Translations under genes and position numbers: made by a program
Source of the DNA: an uncultured bacterium
Lineage (GTDB): Bacteria > Cyanobacteriota > Vampirovibrionia > Gastranaerophilales > Gastranaerophilaceae
Assembly (NCBI GenBank): GCA_949298985.1
Contig: CASFYV010000021.1
Span: 186,001 to 250,000 of the forward strand
Length of the DNA stretch: 64,000 nucleotides
Reading direction: 5' to 3'
The notes under the pieces: generated by a model
Told to the model about the DNA's origin: nothing
The model's database searches: none
Seen by the model: the letters and a program-made list of their open reading frames with translations, nothing else
Shown here: piece by piece, positions 44,973-53,661 of the stretch
Layout of the letters: each line of letters begins with the position of its first letter
Position numbering within the stretch: the first letter of the stretch is position 1

Positions 44973-46172
44973 ATGCCAATATATAATTATACAGCATTGA
45001 AACAAGGAAAAGAAATCGTAACAGGTGAAATTACGGCATCCAATTTAAAAGATGCTAGAGATGTTGTTCGTAAAATGGGACTCGTTCCCACAAAAATTAC
45101 TGAATTCAATGATGTTAAAATTAAAAAAGCAGCTAGTCTTGCCCCTTTAACTTTAACAGAAAAAATTGATTTTATTTCTACATTTCAAATATTATTATCT
45201 TCAGGTATTCCAGCTGTAGAATCTCTTATGTTTATGGAACAAGAAGCTGCCAGAAAAAAAATTAGAGATATGGCCAAAACATTAAAAAACCAAATCATGG
45301 CCGGTTCCACATTTGCAGATACTTTAGCACGTTATCCACAAGTTTTTGGATATATTTTTATCGGTTTAATAAAAGCTGGTGAAGAAGCCGGTGAATTAGA
45401 AAAAACTTTAGGACGTATAAAAGATTTATTAACAAAACAATCTGATATTAAGGGAAAAGTTATCGGAACATTAATGTATCCAATGTTTGTTGTTGTTTTA
45501 GCATTTATAATTACACTTGTCATGTTAATATTTGTTTTCCCAGCTTTTAAAGAAATGTTTGAACAACAAGAAAAAGCTTTACCTTTAATTACCTCAATTA
45601 TGATTAGTGCAGGAGATTATTTAAAAACTTATTGGTACACAATTCCAATATTTATTTCAATATTTATTGTGTTATGTATTGTAATTTTCAAATGGCAGCC
45701 TGCAAGAAATATCTTAGACAAATTAGTTTTAAAAATTCCATTATTAAATAATCTAATTATGTATTCAAATTACTCTAACTTCTTATCCGTTATGAGTGTT
45801 TCTTATGATGCCGGTATCCCTATTGTTGACTGCTTACATTTAGCTGTTATCACACTTACTAATTCCGTATTAAAAAACAAACTAAGTAATGCTATTGTAA
45901 AAGTTCAACAAGGGCTTCAAGTATCGCAAGCATTTAAAGCTACAAAAATTGTTCCTAAAATGCTTTTATTTATGATAGCAACTGGAGAACAATCCGGTCG
46001 TTTAGGTGAAATGCTAGAAAAAGGGGTAAATTTCCTAGATAAAACCTTAGACGGTATTATTGATACAATGACTAAAATGATTGAACCGATTATGCTTATG
46101 GTTATCGGTAGTATCGTTCTTGTAATGGCATTAGCATTATATCTACCATTATTCCAATCATATATGAGTTAA
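44973..46172 (+). CDS. Type IV pilus/type II secretion inner-membrane platform protein (PilC/GspF)
   Basis: A 399-aa platform protein. It has the N-terminal start YNYTALKQGKEIVTGEI, two T2SSF domains (about 65-185 and 265-390) and three membrane helices near 165-190, 215-240 and 370-393. Conserved patterns are FISTFQILLSSGIPAVESL, VFGYIFIGLIKAGEEAGELE and MLLFMIATGEQSGRLGEML. It connects the cytoplasmic ATPase to pilin assembly. It follows the ATPase gene by 19 bp with GAGGA as ribosome-binding site. Confidence 0.95.
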   Translation: MPIYNYTALKQGKEIVTGEITASNLKDARDVVRKMGLVPTKITEFNDVKIKKAASLAPLTLTEKIDFISTFQILLSSGIPAVESLMFMEQEAARKKIRDMAKTLKNQIMAGSTFADTLARYPQVFGYIFIGLIKAGEEAGELEKTLGRIKDLLTKQSDIKGKVIGTLMYPMFVVVLAFIITLVMLIFVFPAFKEMFEQQEKALPLITSIMISAGDYLKTYWYTIPIFISIFIVLCIVIFKWQPARNILDKLVLKIPLLNNLIMYSNYSNFLSVMSVSYDAGIPIVDCLHLAVITLTNSVLKNKLSNAIVKVQQGLQVSQAFKATKIVPKMLLFMIATGEQSGRLGEMLEKGVNFLDKTLDGIIDTMTKMIEPIMLMVIGSIVLVMALALYLPLFQSYMS

Positions 46173-46190
46173 AAAAGAAAGAATTTAAGT

Positions 46191-46472
46191 ATGGAAAATA
46201 AAGAAATATTAGAATTAACAACCTCAGCTTGGAGAGAAAAAGTTTATATTGAAACGACCGAATACATAATCAAAGGTTATGTATTTATGCCTAAAATCGG
46301 AAAAAGAAATAGGCTTTTATCCGAAATTTTAAATACGACAAAACAATTTATTGCAGTAAAAAATTGTTCTATGGAATCTAAATTAGTACCTCAAAAAGAT
46401 GTTGAATATCATGAATTTATCCAAGTAAACCTCTCAACAATATTGATAATGAGACCTCTAAATGATGACTAA
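46191..46472 (+). CDS. Small hypothetical protein following pilC, 93 aa
   Basis: The protein has the pattern VYIETTEYIIKGYVFMPKIG, RLLSEILNTTKQFIAVKNC and a beta-rich end, resembling a small beta-barrel domain seen in uncharacterised proteins near pilus genes (DUF6812-like); this match is by memory and loose. No signal peptide or membrane helix. AAAGAAAG lies upstream. It follows PilC by 18 bp and overlaps the SDR gene by 11 bp, so it belongs to the same operon. Confidence 0.65.
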   Translation: MENKEILELTTSAWREKVYIETTEYIIKGYVFMPKIGKRNRLLSEILNTTKQFIAVKNCSMESKLVPQKDVEYHEFIQVNLSTILIMRPLNDD

Positions 46473-47283
46473 AACATACGTTATAACAGGTGCTACCTCT
46501 GGTATTGGAAAAGCATTACTAAAAAAACTGGCGAATGATAATATAATCTTTGCCGGTTACAGAAATGATAAATATTTAGAAGAACTAAAAAAAATTTCTC
46601 CAAATATCTATCCTTTTTACATTGACTACAATAGAGAAGAAACTATAAAATCTGCAACCGAATATATATCATCTAAATGTACTAAAATTGACACAATTAT
46701 AAATGCCATAGGCGGTGTTGTTGCCGGACCTATCGAAAAAATTGATTTAAAAGATATTAAGCATCAATTTAATATTAACACTTTCGGACATATAGAATTC
46801 ACTAGAAATTTATTAAATTTACTAGAAAATGGAAAAATAATAAATATTAGTTCAATGGCAAGCTATGGAGTATTTCCTTTCATAGCCCCTTATTGTGCCT
46901 CAAAAAGATGTCTAGACATGTTATTTAATTCTCTTTTATTAGAAACTAAAAAAAATATAAAAATTATTTCTGTAAAACCTGGAGTAATATCAACTCCTCT
47001 TTGGGAAAAATCAATTCAAGAAAATTCAAAACATTTTAATATCTCTCAAGGATATGAAAAAGAAATGCAATTTTTAATCGCAAATGCTAAAAAAAATTCA
47101 ACAAAAGGACTAAATGTAGAAAAAGTTGTTAATAAAATTATACAAATTGATAACACAAAAAAACCAAAATTATCTTATAATATAGGATTTGATGCAATTT
47201 GCGTAAGCATATTATCAAAATTACCACAAAAATACGTAAATTTTGGTGTTAAATACCTAATGAAATACAGAATTAAACGATAA
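46462..47283 (+). CDS. Short-chain dehydrogenase/reductase (SDR)
   Basis: A 273-aa classical SDR. The NAD(P)-binding T-G-A-T-S-G-I-G is at residues 9-16, N-A-I-G-G at 81-85 (variant of N-N-A-G), the active-site Ser in ISSMASYG, and Y144-x3-K148 in YCASK. The basic residue in AGYRNDK after the second strand suggests NADPH. It reduces a carbonyl or oxidises an alcohol on an unknown substrate. It overlaps the previous small gene by 11 bp, making it the last gene of the pilus operon, with no evident link to pilus function. The C-terminal 60 residues are basic and might touch membranes. Confidence 0.88.
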   Translation: MMTKTYVITGATSGIGKALLKKLANDNIIFAGYRNDKYLEELKKISPNIYPFYIDYNREETIKSATEYISSKCTKIDTIINAIGGVVAGPIEKIDLKDIKHQFNINTFGHIEFTRNLLNLLENGKIINISSMASYGVFPFIAPYCASKRCLDMLFNSLLLETKKNIKIISVKPGVISTPLWEKSIQENSKHFNISQGYEKEMQFLIANAKKNSTKGLNVEKVVNKIIQIDNTKKPKLSYNIGFDAICVSILSKLPQKYVNFGVKYLMKYRIKR

Positions 47284-47438
47284 AATAAAAAAAAGACCTT
47301 GTATAAAATAACCAAGGCCTGTCCGTTTAAATAAGAAGAGAGAGCTTTATATACTATTTTAAAATCTCGTCAACAAAATTTTTGCTACCTTAGTGTCAAA
47401 TGTTTTACAAAAGTTTACATTTTTAATTTAAACTTTTT

Positions 47439-47467
47439 GAACCTTTTTCATAAAATTTCGTTATACT
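47439..47467 (+). promoter_or_regulatory. ECF-type autoregulatory promoter of the anti-sigma/sigma cassette
   Basis: GAACC at 47439-47443 and CGTTA at 47459-47463 are 15 bp apart, the usual GAAC-N15/16-CGT layout of ECF promoters. A sigma-70 reading (TTGAAC and TATACT, spacer 19) is possible but less good. AAGAGG at 47473-47478 precedes the ATG at 47488. Confidence 0.55.
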
Positions 47468-47487
47468 AGTATAAGAGGTAACAAATT

Positions 47488-47832
47488 ATGAAAGATAAAT
47501 GTTCAAAATATGAAAGCTTATTTATTTTTTCAGACGAAGAAACATTAAAAAAACATATTTCAGAATGTGAAGATTGTCGTCAAGAAAATGAAAAAATGCA
47601 AAAGGTTTCAGAATTAATAAACGAAGTTAAATTTTACTATAGAAAAAAACAGAAAAAAATAATAAATTTTAAAGTCGCATGTGCTATGAGTTTAGTATTA
47701 TTTTCAACATTATCATTGGGATTTTTAACTTCTAATAATGATTTGATAGATACATTAATGTACGGAGAAAGTTTAACAGCAGAAGAATTAGGATTTCCTG
47801 TAGATTCATACGGTTTAATAATGGTGGATTAA
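47488..47832 (+). CDS. Anti-sigma factor with zinc-finger motif and one membrane helix
   Basis: A 114-aa protein. The N-terminal cytoplasmic part carries H-x3-C-x2-C (HISECEDC) after an upstream Cys, the zinc-binding anti-sigma (ZAS/zf-HC2) motif. One membrane helix follows (FKVACAMSLVLFSTLSLGFL, about 60-79), and a short periplasmic tail of about 35 residues. It precedes the sigma gene, overlapping it by 1 bp (TAATG); the usual order in most bacteria is sigma first. It should hold the sigma factor at the membrane until a periplasmic signal releases it. Confidence 0.85.
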   Translation: MKDKCSKYESLFIFSDEETLKKHISECEDCRQENEKMQKVSELINEVKFYYRKKQKKIINFKVACAMSLVLFSTLSLGFLTSNNDLIDTLMYGESLTAEELGFPVDSYGLIMVD

Positions 47833-48329
47833 TGAACTTCAATGAAATAATAGAGAATAACAAAAATAATATAAAAAATATAATAAAATTAATAACAAAA
47901 CAAGATAACGAAGATATTGAGCAAGAAGTTTACATAAAACTTTGGAAAAATAAAGATAAATATCAAGAAAGAGGTTCTTTCAAAAGTTGGGTAAATACAA
48001 TTGCAAAAAACACATCAAAAGATTATCTAAAATCTAAAGTTGTAAAATATGAACAAAATTCAACTTCAGAAGAATTGATTCTTAACAATATCAAAGACAA
48101 AAAAAATAATCCTGAAAAAACATTGTTAATTTCAGAACGACAACAAATAATAATTAATGCAATAGAAAATTTAAAACCTAAATTTAAAGAAGTCATTATG
48201 TTATGCGAAATAAATGGTTATACATATGAACAAGCAGCCAAACAACTAAAATGTCCTATAGGAACAATAAAATCAAGAATATACAATGCTAAAAAAGAAT
48301 TAGCAGATAATTTAAAAGAATTATTATAA
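47832..48329 (+). CDS. ECF RNA polymerase sigma factor
   Basis: A 165-aa sigma factor. Region 2 has NEDIEQEVYIKLWKNKDKYQ and SFKSWVNTIAKNTSKDYLK; region 4 has FKEVIMLCEINGYTYEQAAK and CPIGTIKSRIYNAKKEL, a complete helix-turn-helix. It should recognise GAAC-type -35 sites, one of which precedes this cassette. It is coupled to the anti-sigma gene by a 1-bp overlap and followed 14 bp later by a Spy-like gene. Confidence 0.95.
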   Translation: MNFNEIIENNKNNIKNIIKLITKQDNEDIEQEVYIKLWKNKDKYQERGSFKSWVNTIAKNTSKDYLKSKVVKYEQNSTSEELILNNIKDKKNNPEKTLLISERQQIIINAIENLKPKFKEVIMLCEINGYTYEQAAKQLKCPIGTIKSRIYNAKKELADNLKELL

Positions 48330-48343
48330 CAGAGAGGTGAATT

Positions 48344-48850
48344 ATGAAAAAATTAGCAGTAATGTTATGTGTTTTAGGAACTTTATCAACTGTTGCAATT
48401 GCAGCAGAAGATAATACACAAAAAGTGAATGAAGGAATAAAAAACCCTCCGACCAAAGAAGAAATGGTCGCAAAGCGTCAAGCTAGAGAAGCTGCTTTTG
48501 AAAAAAAATTAGGACTAACCGAAGAACAAAAGATTAAAGCTAAAGAAATTCGTCAAAAAGGACATGAACAATTAAAACCGTTATTTGAACAAATAAAATT
48601 AAAAAAACAAGAAGCTGAAATGGTTAAATTATCCAGAATTGCAACTTGGGCTCAAGAAGAAAAATTAGCTCAAATCGATAAAGAAATTAAAGAACTAAAA
48701 AAACAAATTAATGAAATAAGAAAAAATAATATGAAAGAATTTGAATCAATCCTAACAAAAGCTCAAAAGAAAACTTTAAAACAAATGAAAAATGAAGGAC
48801 GCAAAAAATATAAAGAAATGCATAAAAAACAAATAGAATTAAAGAAATAA
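48344..48850 (+). CDS. Spy/CpxP-like periplasmic protein
   Basis: A 168-aa exported protein with signal peptide (MKKLAVMLCVLGTLSTVAIA|AED). The mature protein is helical and very charged, with the LTxxQ-type motif LGLTEEQKIKAKEIRQ and a later EFESILTKAQKKTLKQMK, the two-fold pattern of Spy and CpxP. Relatives act as ATP-independent periplasmic chaperones or, in CnrX-type proteins, as metal sensors for an ECF/anti-sigma pair. Third gene of the cassette, AGAGAGG before the ATG. It may be the main target or the sensor of the system. Confidence 0.82.
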   Translation: MKKLAVMLCVLGTLSTVAIAAEDNTQKVNEGIKNPPTKEEMVAKRQAREAAFEKKLGLTEEQKIKAKEIRQKGHEQLKPLFEQIKLKKQEAEMVKLSRIATWAQEEKLAQIDKEIKELKKQINEIRKNNMKEFESILTKAQKKTLKQMKNEGRKKYKEMHKKQIELKK

Positions 48851-48857
48851 TATGAAT

Positions 48858-48888
48858 AAGCGGCAGATTTTAAAAATCTGCCGCTTTT
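48858..48888. terminator. Terminator after the sigma cassette
   Basis: AAGCGGCAGATTT and AAATCTGCCGCTT pair perfectly around a short loop and a TTTT tail. It lies between convergent genes and can serve both. Confidence 0.9.
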
Positions 48889-48908
48889 AGTAGTGCATTA
48901 TATGTGTG

Positions 48909-50171
48909 TTAATTAAGTCTTTCCAAAGCTCTAGTAGCAGTCATTGATACATCCGGATTTGTATCAGCTTGAGCTAAAGTATAAATTGTTGTTAATTCAT
49001 CTTTATATTCAGGTCTTTGAATATGTCTTAAAGCATCAATAGCTGCAATCTTAACTCCAGAATTAGGGTTATATCTAAGAGCATCAACCATTGCAGAACT
49101 TCCAGGGATATCTGTTAAAGGAACAATGTTACCGGTTTGTTTTTCAACTTCATCAGTATAAACCTTTGCTAGAACTGCCATTGTATACAAAGCATATTCC
49201 TTATTACGTTCAGCTTGTTCCATTGGTGATAATTCATTTGCCAAAGCTATTTCTTGAGGGGTTAAATTATATGGTAAACTACTTGGGCTACTACTGTTTT
49301 TATTTTCTTCTAAAGCTATAAAATTAGCTATAACTTTCTTTCTTGCTTCTATTTGTTCATTTGTCGGAGTATCTAAATTCATAGTATCCTTTTTAGAGAT
49401 ATCAATCAATGAAGAAAAAACTTCTCTTACGATGTATGGAACAGCATTTTCTGGATTATCTAGGGAAATTCTAGCAATTTCTTCCATTTGCTGTGCCTGT
49501 ATGTCATAATCAGGATTTGCTAAATTTGACAATACTAAAGGAATATCTACTTTTGGTTTTATTTCTTCTGATTCAATAATTTCTGGACGTTTTATTTCTG
49601 AAACATCAGCTTTTTTATCTTCGGATTCTTTAACCTCAGTTTCCATTATTTTCACATCATCAATAATTTCATCTTTGACTTCTTTTAAATTATCAGAACC
49701 CTTTTCAGCTTCTATTGTTGTATAGTTAGGCTCTGGAACAACAACATCTTTTTCTTCAGAAACAGCAATTTCTTCTTCTGAATTTATATCTTGTTCTGGT
49801 TCAATTTCTTCGGTAAAATCAATTTCTTCATAATCTTCACCTTTAGGAGATTCTAACTCTATCTCATTTTCTATCTTTGGTAAAATAACATTTGTTGTCT
49901 GATATGCTACATGGAAACCCTTAGGCAAATCTATTGGATGAATATTTGCCATATCATATGTTATAGGGCTTTGTGCCAAAGGATAATCATATATTTTTCT
50001 TGTATTTGTATTAATCGAAGGATTATCAACATTTATATCTACTGCATTATATATTCCATTATCAGTAACTTGCTGAACAGAATCTTCTTTATTTACAGTG
50101 GGATTTTTTATATGTATTTTTACTGCATTATAAGTTGGTTTATTAATATTATTATCTATAGATTGAACCAT
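48909..50171 (-). CDS. HEAT-like repeat protein with acidic central region
   Basis: A 420-aa protein when started at ATG 50171 (MVQSIDNNIN), chosen for AAAGGAAG upstream. Residues 1-100 contain three repeats of the form Y-N-A-V-x-I-x-(I/V)-x-N-P (YNAVKIHIKNP, YNAVDINVDNP). The centre (100-215) is Glu/Asp-rich and likely disordered. The C-terminal 200 residues have HEAT-like helices (SNLANPDYDIQAQQMEEIAR, SGVKIAAIDALRHIQRPEYK, DVSMTATRALERLN). No signal peptide or membrane helix. It may be a scaffold; partner unknown. It lies just downstream of the stator genes on the same strand but 95 bp away. Confidence 0.7.
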   Translation of the reverse strand: MVQSIDNNINKPTYNAVKIHIKNPTVNKEDSVQQVTDNGIYNAVDINVDNPSINTNTRKIYDYPLAQSPITYDMANIHPIDLPKGFHVAYQTTNVILPKIENEIELESPKGEDYEEIDFTEEIEPEQDINSEEEIAVSEEKDVVVPEPNYTTIEAEKGSDNLKEVKDEIIDDVKIMETEVKESEDKKADVSEIKRPEIIESEEIKPKVDIPLVLSNLANPDYDIQAQQMEEIARISLDNPENAVPYIVREVFSSLIDISKKDTMNLDTPTNEQIEARKKVIANFIALEENKNSSSPSSLPYNLTPQEIALANELSPMEQAERNKEYALYTMAVLAKVYTDEVEKQTGNIVPLTDIPGSSAMVDALRYNPNSGVKIAAIDALRHIQRPEYKDELTTIYTLAQADTNPDVSMTATRALERLN

Positions 50172-50266
50172 ATTCACACTTCCTTTCGACACATACACTA
50201 CTTATGATTTATTAATACACCTAAATTTTTTTAATTGCTTATTTATCAAAAGATATTTACAAATAT

Positions 50267-50869
50267 TTACAAATTTATCACATCCAAATTTTTATATTCA
50301 AAAATTTTTCTAATATTATTTTTCATCTTTTGTTCTGCAAGTAAAACCCCAACAATTGCCTCTAATTGAGCTACTGGCATCATGTTATTCGGTAAATCAG
50401 TAAAACCATATTCGAATTTTAACGCAGACTGCAAAAACTTGCAATCTGCAGAAGACCTTTCTTTATAATTAGAATACAAATTCATTTTTTGCCTTGTTAA
50501 ATATACTTCGAACCTACTTACATCAACACCTTGACTTTTCAAATTTAATAACAAGTCACAACCTCTAGAAGAAAATCGTTGCATCCAATTATCTTTATTT
50601 ATAAATTTATTACCATTAGAATGTATTAATTGATAAGGTTTAGAAAGAACTCTCCATTTACCATCTAACATAGTATTATCCCAAGGTAGCGAAACACAAA
50701 TCACTGAATTTTTTAAAGAAACATAATTATCAAAAAAAGTTTGAACATCATTCATTGAAAAAAGTTTATCAACATAAATCAAATCTCCGGATAAAATCTC
50801 TCTAACAGCAACACCGGTTTCAATAGAAGAAATTGGAGCCAATGAAATCCCCACCAAATGAGTTATCAT
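50267..50869 (-). CDS. Hypothetical protein co-translated with MotB, possibly RNase-H-fold
   Basis: A 200-aa protein overlapping the MotB-like gene by 4 bp. The layout (THLVGISLAPISSIETGVAV, SVICVSLPWDNT, AQLEAIVGVLLAEQK) faintly recalls DUF429-type RNase-H-fold proteins, with a strand-turn-strand start and a late helix, but the usual acidic triad is not evident. No membrane helix is seen. It is the third gene of the motA-motB operon. Its role could be in stator control; nothing shows it directly. Confidence 0.55.
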   Translation of the reverse strand: MITHLVGISLAPISSIETGVAVREILSGDLIYVDKLFSMNDVQTFFDNYVSLKNSVICVSLPWDNTMLDGKWRVLSKPYQLIHSNGNKFINKDNWMQRFSSRGCDLLLNLKSQGVDVSRFEVYLTRQKMNLYSNYKERSSADCKFLQSALKFEYGFTDLPNNMMPVAQLEAIVGVLLAEQKMKNNIRKIFEYKNLDVINL

Positions 50870-51942
50870 AAACCAAAATCCTCATCTTCAGGAATATTAG
50901 AATTAAGTCTTATCACCCTTTTTTCAATAACCGGCATTATATTATTATCATCATTATTTGACACATCATCACTAATATTAACGTACAATTCTTGATTTTG
51001 TTTTGATAAATTTTCTTTTTTTTGTTTTTCAATCAAACGTTTTCTATGTTCTTCCAGTAATTTTCTAGCAGCAGGAGAAATTGAATCGCCTTCAACCTTT
51101 GCAATAACTTCCATTCTCTGTTTTTGAATATTTTCTTGTTCTTCTTTTGTCAAATTAAAAGAACTATCATTTCTTGTTTCAAAATGTCTTTTATATTTAT
51201 TCTTCATAATAAGAATTTCCACTCTTCTATTAGCAGGATCTTTTGATGAAATAGAAGTTTTCAAAGGTCTTGTATCTGCATAACCAATCGCAGAAAACAA
51301 AGAAGGTGAAAATTTAAATCTATTAATCATATACCTAACAACTGCCGAAGCTCTTGCAGAAGAGAGTTCCCAATTAGAAGGATATTTTTCAGTATGAATA
51401 GGATCACTATCCGTATGACCTTCTATTCTCATAGAATGAAGAATAAATTTTTTACAAATTAACACCCCAACTTTATCAAGCATTTTTCTAGCATTAGCAT
51501 CTAGATATGCAGAAGCTGGAGCAAAAAGATATTTATCATCAAAAGTTAATAATAAACCTTTATCTGTAATTTCAGTAGTAATACCTTCTAATTCATCCAT
51601 TTCTTTAAGTTTTTGAATTTCTTCTTCAATATCTTTAAAAGATTCCTCTTCATATTTTGGATTTATAAATTCCATCATAAGACTAGGAATAAAAGAATTC
51701 GCTTGTTGCTGGTCAAACAAAGAATTACTTCCATCCATAACCGACTGTTGACCATCAAACAAAGCACCCTGACTAAAAGCTTGCTTTAGAGATTCTTCCA
51801 ACTTCTCAAAATCAGCAACATCAACTTGAGCCAAAGCATACAAAACTACAAATGTTGCAAAAAGCAATGTAATAAAGTCAGCATATGAAACCAACCATCT
51901 TTCTAAATTTTCATGCTCAGGATGTCTTTGTTTTTTAGCCAT
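50866..51942 (-). CDS. motB: Flagellar stator protein MotB/PomB-like
   Basis: A 358-aa protein. One N-terminal membrane helix contains the essential ion-binding D22 (WLVSYADFITLLFATFVVLY). A plug/linker region (about 40-130) follows, then an OmpA/MotB peptidoglycan-binding domain (about 150-250) with LRIEGHTDSDPIHTEKYPSN and NWELSSARASAVVRYM. The last 110 residues are an extra Lys/Glu-rich tail. With MotA it forms the ion-driven stator. It overlaps MotA by 1 bp. Proton or sodium use is not decided. Confidence 0.93.
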   Translation of the reverse strand: MAKKQRHPEHENLERWLVSYADFITLLFATFVVLYALAQVDVADFEKLEESLKQAFSQGALFDGQQSVMDGSNSLFDQQQANSFIPSLMMEFINPKYEEESFKDIEEEIQKLKEMDELEGITTEITDKGLLLTFDDKYLFAPASAYLDANARKMLDKVGVLICKKFILHSMRIEGHTDSDPIHTEKYPSNWELSSARASAVVRYMINRFKFSPSLFSAIGYADTRPLKTSISSKDPANRRVEILIMKNKYKRHFETRNDSSFNLTKEEQENIQKQRMEVIAKVEGDSISPAARKLLEEHRKRLIEKQKKENLSKQNQELYVNISDDVSNNDDNNIMPVIEKRVIRLNSNIPEDEDFGL

Positions 51943-52706
51943 TAACCTTTTTCATCTTTCTTTTCATCTAAAATAAATGAACGTAACTTTCTTTCAATTA
52001 AAACAGGACTTTCTCCTGCCTGAATAGAAAGCACACCTTCTAATATTATATTTTTGTATAAAAATACACTTTGATAAATAAACTTAATTCTTGTACTAAT
52101 AGGAATCATAACAAGGTTAGCAGCAAATAGACCATAAATAGTTGCAACGAAAGCAACTGCAATCCCAGCACCTAATTTAGAAGGATCCGACAAATTCTGC
52201 ATAACCTGAATCAACCCCATAACAGCACCAATGATACCTAATGTAGGAGAATATCCACCGAAAGATTCAAATACTTTTGCAGCATTATTAACGTAATTTT
52301 CAAGTTGTTCTATCTGATTTTCCATCATTTCTCGAACAAGAGTCGGATCAGTTCCGTCTGCAACAGCCCCTAAACCTAAAGTCAACAAAGAATCAGAAGC
52401 ATTGTTAGCTTCTTTTTCTAAAGAAATAATACCTTCTTTTCTAGCCTTAGTAGCAAAACTACCTATTTCCGAAATCAAAGCCTCAAAATCAACATTTGGT
52501 GGCATAAAAACATCTTTTAATATTTTAACAGCTGATGCAAGAGTTTTAGGAGGAAAACTCAATATAACAGCACCGCTTGTACCGCCCAATACAATGAATG
52601 CTGCCGTAATCTGCAAAAGCTGCCCAATATTACCACCTTCCATTGCTTGACCAATTAAAATCATTGTTATCCCGAAAAACAGCCCTATGACTGCAAATAT
52701 ATCCAT
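51942..52706 (-). CDS. motA: Flagellar stator protein MotA/PomA-like
   Basis: A 254-aa protein with four membrane helices (about 3-20, 28-50, 148-170, 180-205) and the typical GGYSPTLGIIGAVMGLIQVM with the conserved Pro, then LGAGIAVAFVATIYGLFAANL. The cytoplasmic loop (60-145) is charged and should contact FliG. GGAG lies upstream of the ATG. It is the first gene of the stator operon with motB and an unknown gene. Confidence 0.95.
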   Translation of the reverse strand: MDIFAVIGLFFGITMILIGQAMEGGNIGQLLQITAAFIVLGGTSGAVILSFPPKTLASAVKILKDVFMPPNVDFEALISEIGSFATKARKEGIISLEKEANNASDSLLTLGLGAVADGTDPTLVREMMENQIEQLENYVNNAAKVFESFGGYSPTLGIIGAVMGLIQVMQNLSDPSKLGAGIAVAFVATIYGLFAANLVMIPISTRIKFIYQSVFLYKNIILEGVLSIQAGESPVLIERKLRSFILDEKKDEKG

Positions 52707-52819
52707 AACTATCTCCGATTTTATACTATTCCCTATACATTAAACTATATTTAAATCTCTATGTAATCCTTTAAACACATTAATTTTATTTAATTGTATC
52801 TTTATTTATAACTTAAAAA

Positions 52820-53659
52820 TTAATTATCTTTTGCAATATAAACACTTGTAGAAGGAAATGCAAATTCAATTCCTTCTTCTCTAAAACGATGAATAATTTG
52901 TTTTATAATACAACTTTTTACTTCAACCCAACCATCCCAAGAAGCTTGATTTGTATGAGCAACCAATCTTAATTGAATTGAACTTGGTGCCATATTGTCA
53001 ATAAAAGCCATTTCACCTTCTAAAATATTATCATTTTGAGCGGCGATTTCTTTTAAAATCTCGATACCCTTATCAATTTTTTCATTAGAAGTCCCATATT
53101 CAATATCAATAGAAAGATCTATTCTTCTTTTATATGCTTGCGAAACATTGATAATCTCTTCATTTGCAAGTTGATTATTAGGAACATTTACTAAATAACC
53201 TTCAAGAGTTCTAACTGAAGTTGAACGAAGATTGATATTTTCAACAGTTCCTTCATAACCATTAAATTTAATATAATCTCCAATTTTATAAACTCTATCA
53301 GCTAATAGTCCCACTGAACCGAAAATATTGCCAATAGCTTCCTTTGCTGCAAAACCAACAGCCAAACCGGTAATTCCAAAACCTGCAATTAATGAAGATA
53401 CATTATACCCAAAACTTTGTAAAAAACCTGCAAGAAGTATAAATACAATAGTTGCTTTTAATATTCTTGACAATACTGGTAATAAATTATATAACGCCGA
53501 ATCTGAATTTTTATCTCTTAACTTTCTTTCCAACTTATTATAAAAAACATCGACAATTTTACATCCCAGCCAAATCAATACAATATTTATGCTGACACCA
53601 ATCACAAATTTCATATGAGTTTCAATGAATTTAACAAAAAAGTTAAGTATACTTTCCAT
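52820..53659 (-). CDS. mscS: Small-conductance mechanosensitive channel (MscS family)
   Basis: A 279-aa channel with three membrane helices (about 12-35, 60-85, 90-115). The pore helix has the Gly/Ala-rich pattern IAGFGITGLAVGFAAKEAIGNI, and a beta domain GDYIKFNGYEGTVENINLRSTSVRT follows. It opens under membrane tension to release solutes after osmotic downshock. It starts 2 bp after the nifS stop, so it is probably co-transcribed with nifU-nifS, an odd link that has no clear functional reason. Confidence 0.95.
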   Translation of the reverse strand: MESILNFFVKFIETHMKFVIGVSINIVLIWLGCKIVDVFYNKLERKLRDKNSDSALYNLLPVLSRILKATIVFILLAGFLQSFGYNVSSLIAGFGITGLAVGFAAKEAIGNIFGSVGLLADRVYKIGDYIKFNGYEGTVENINLRSTSVRTLEGYLVNVPNNQLANEEIINVSQAYKRRIDLSIDIEYGTSNEKIDKGIEILKEIAAQNDNILEGEMAFIDNMAPSSIQLRLVAHTNQASWDGWVEVKSCIIKQIIHRFREEGIEFAFPSTSVYIAKDN

Positions 53660-53661
53660 CC

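Noticed and set aside
47290-47320. ACCTTG/CAAGG hairpin with T-run on the minus strand.
   Set aside because: No minus-strand gene ends there; it may be a weak bidirectional terminator of the SDR gene but the evidence is thin.
49911-50207. A 98-codon plus-strand ORF rich in Ile, Tyr and Cys.
   Set aside because: Antisense to the HEAT-like gene; composition reflects AT-rich shadow reading.
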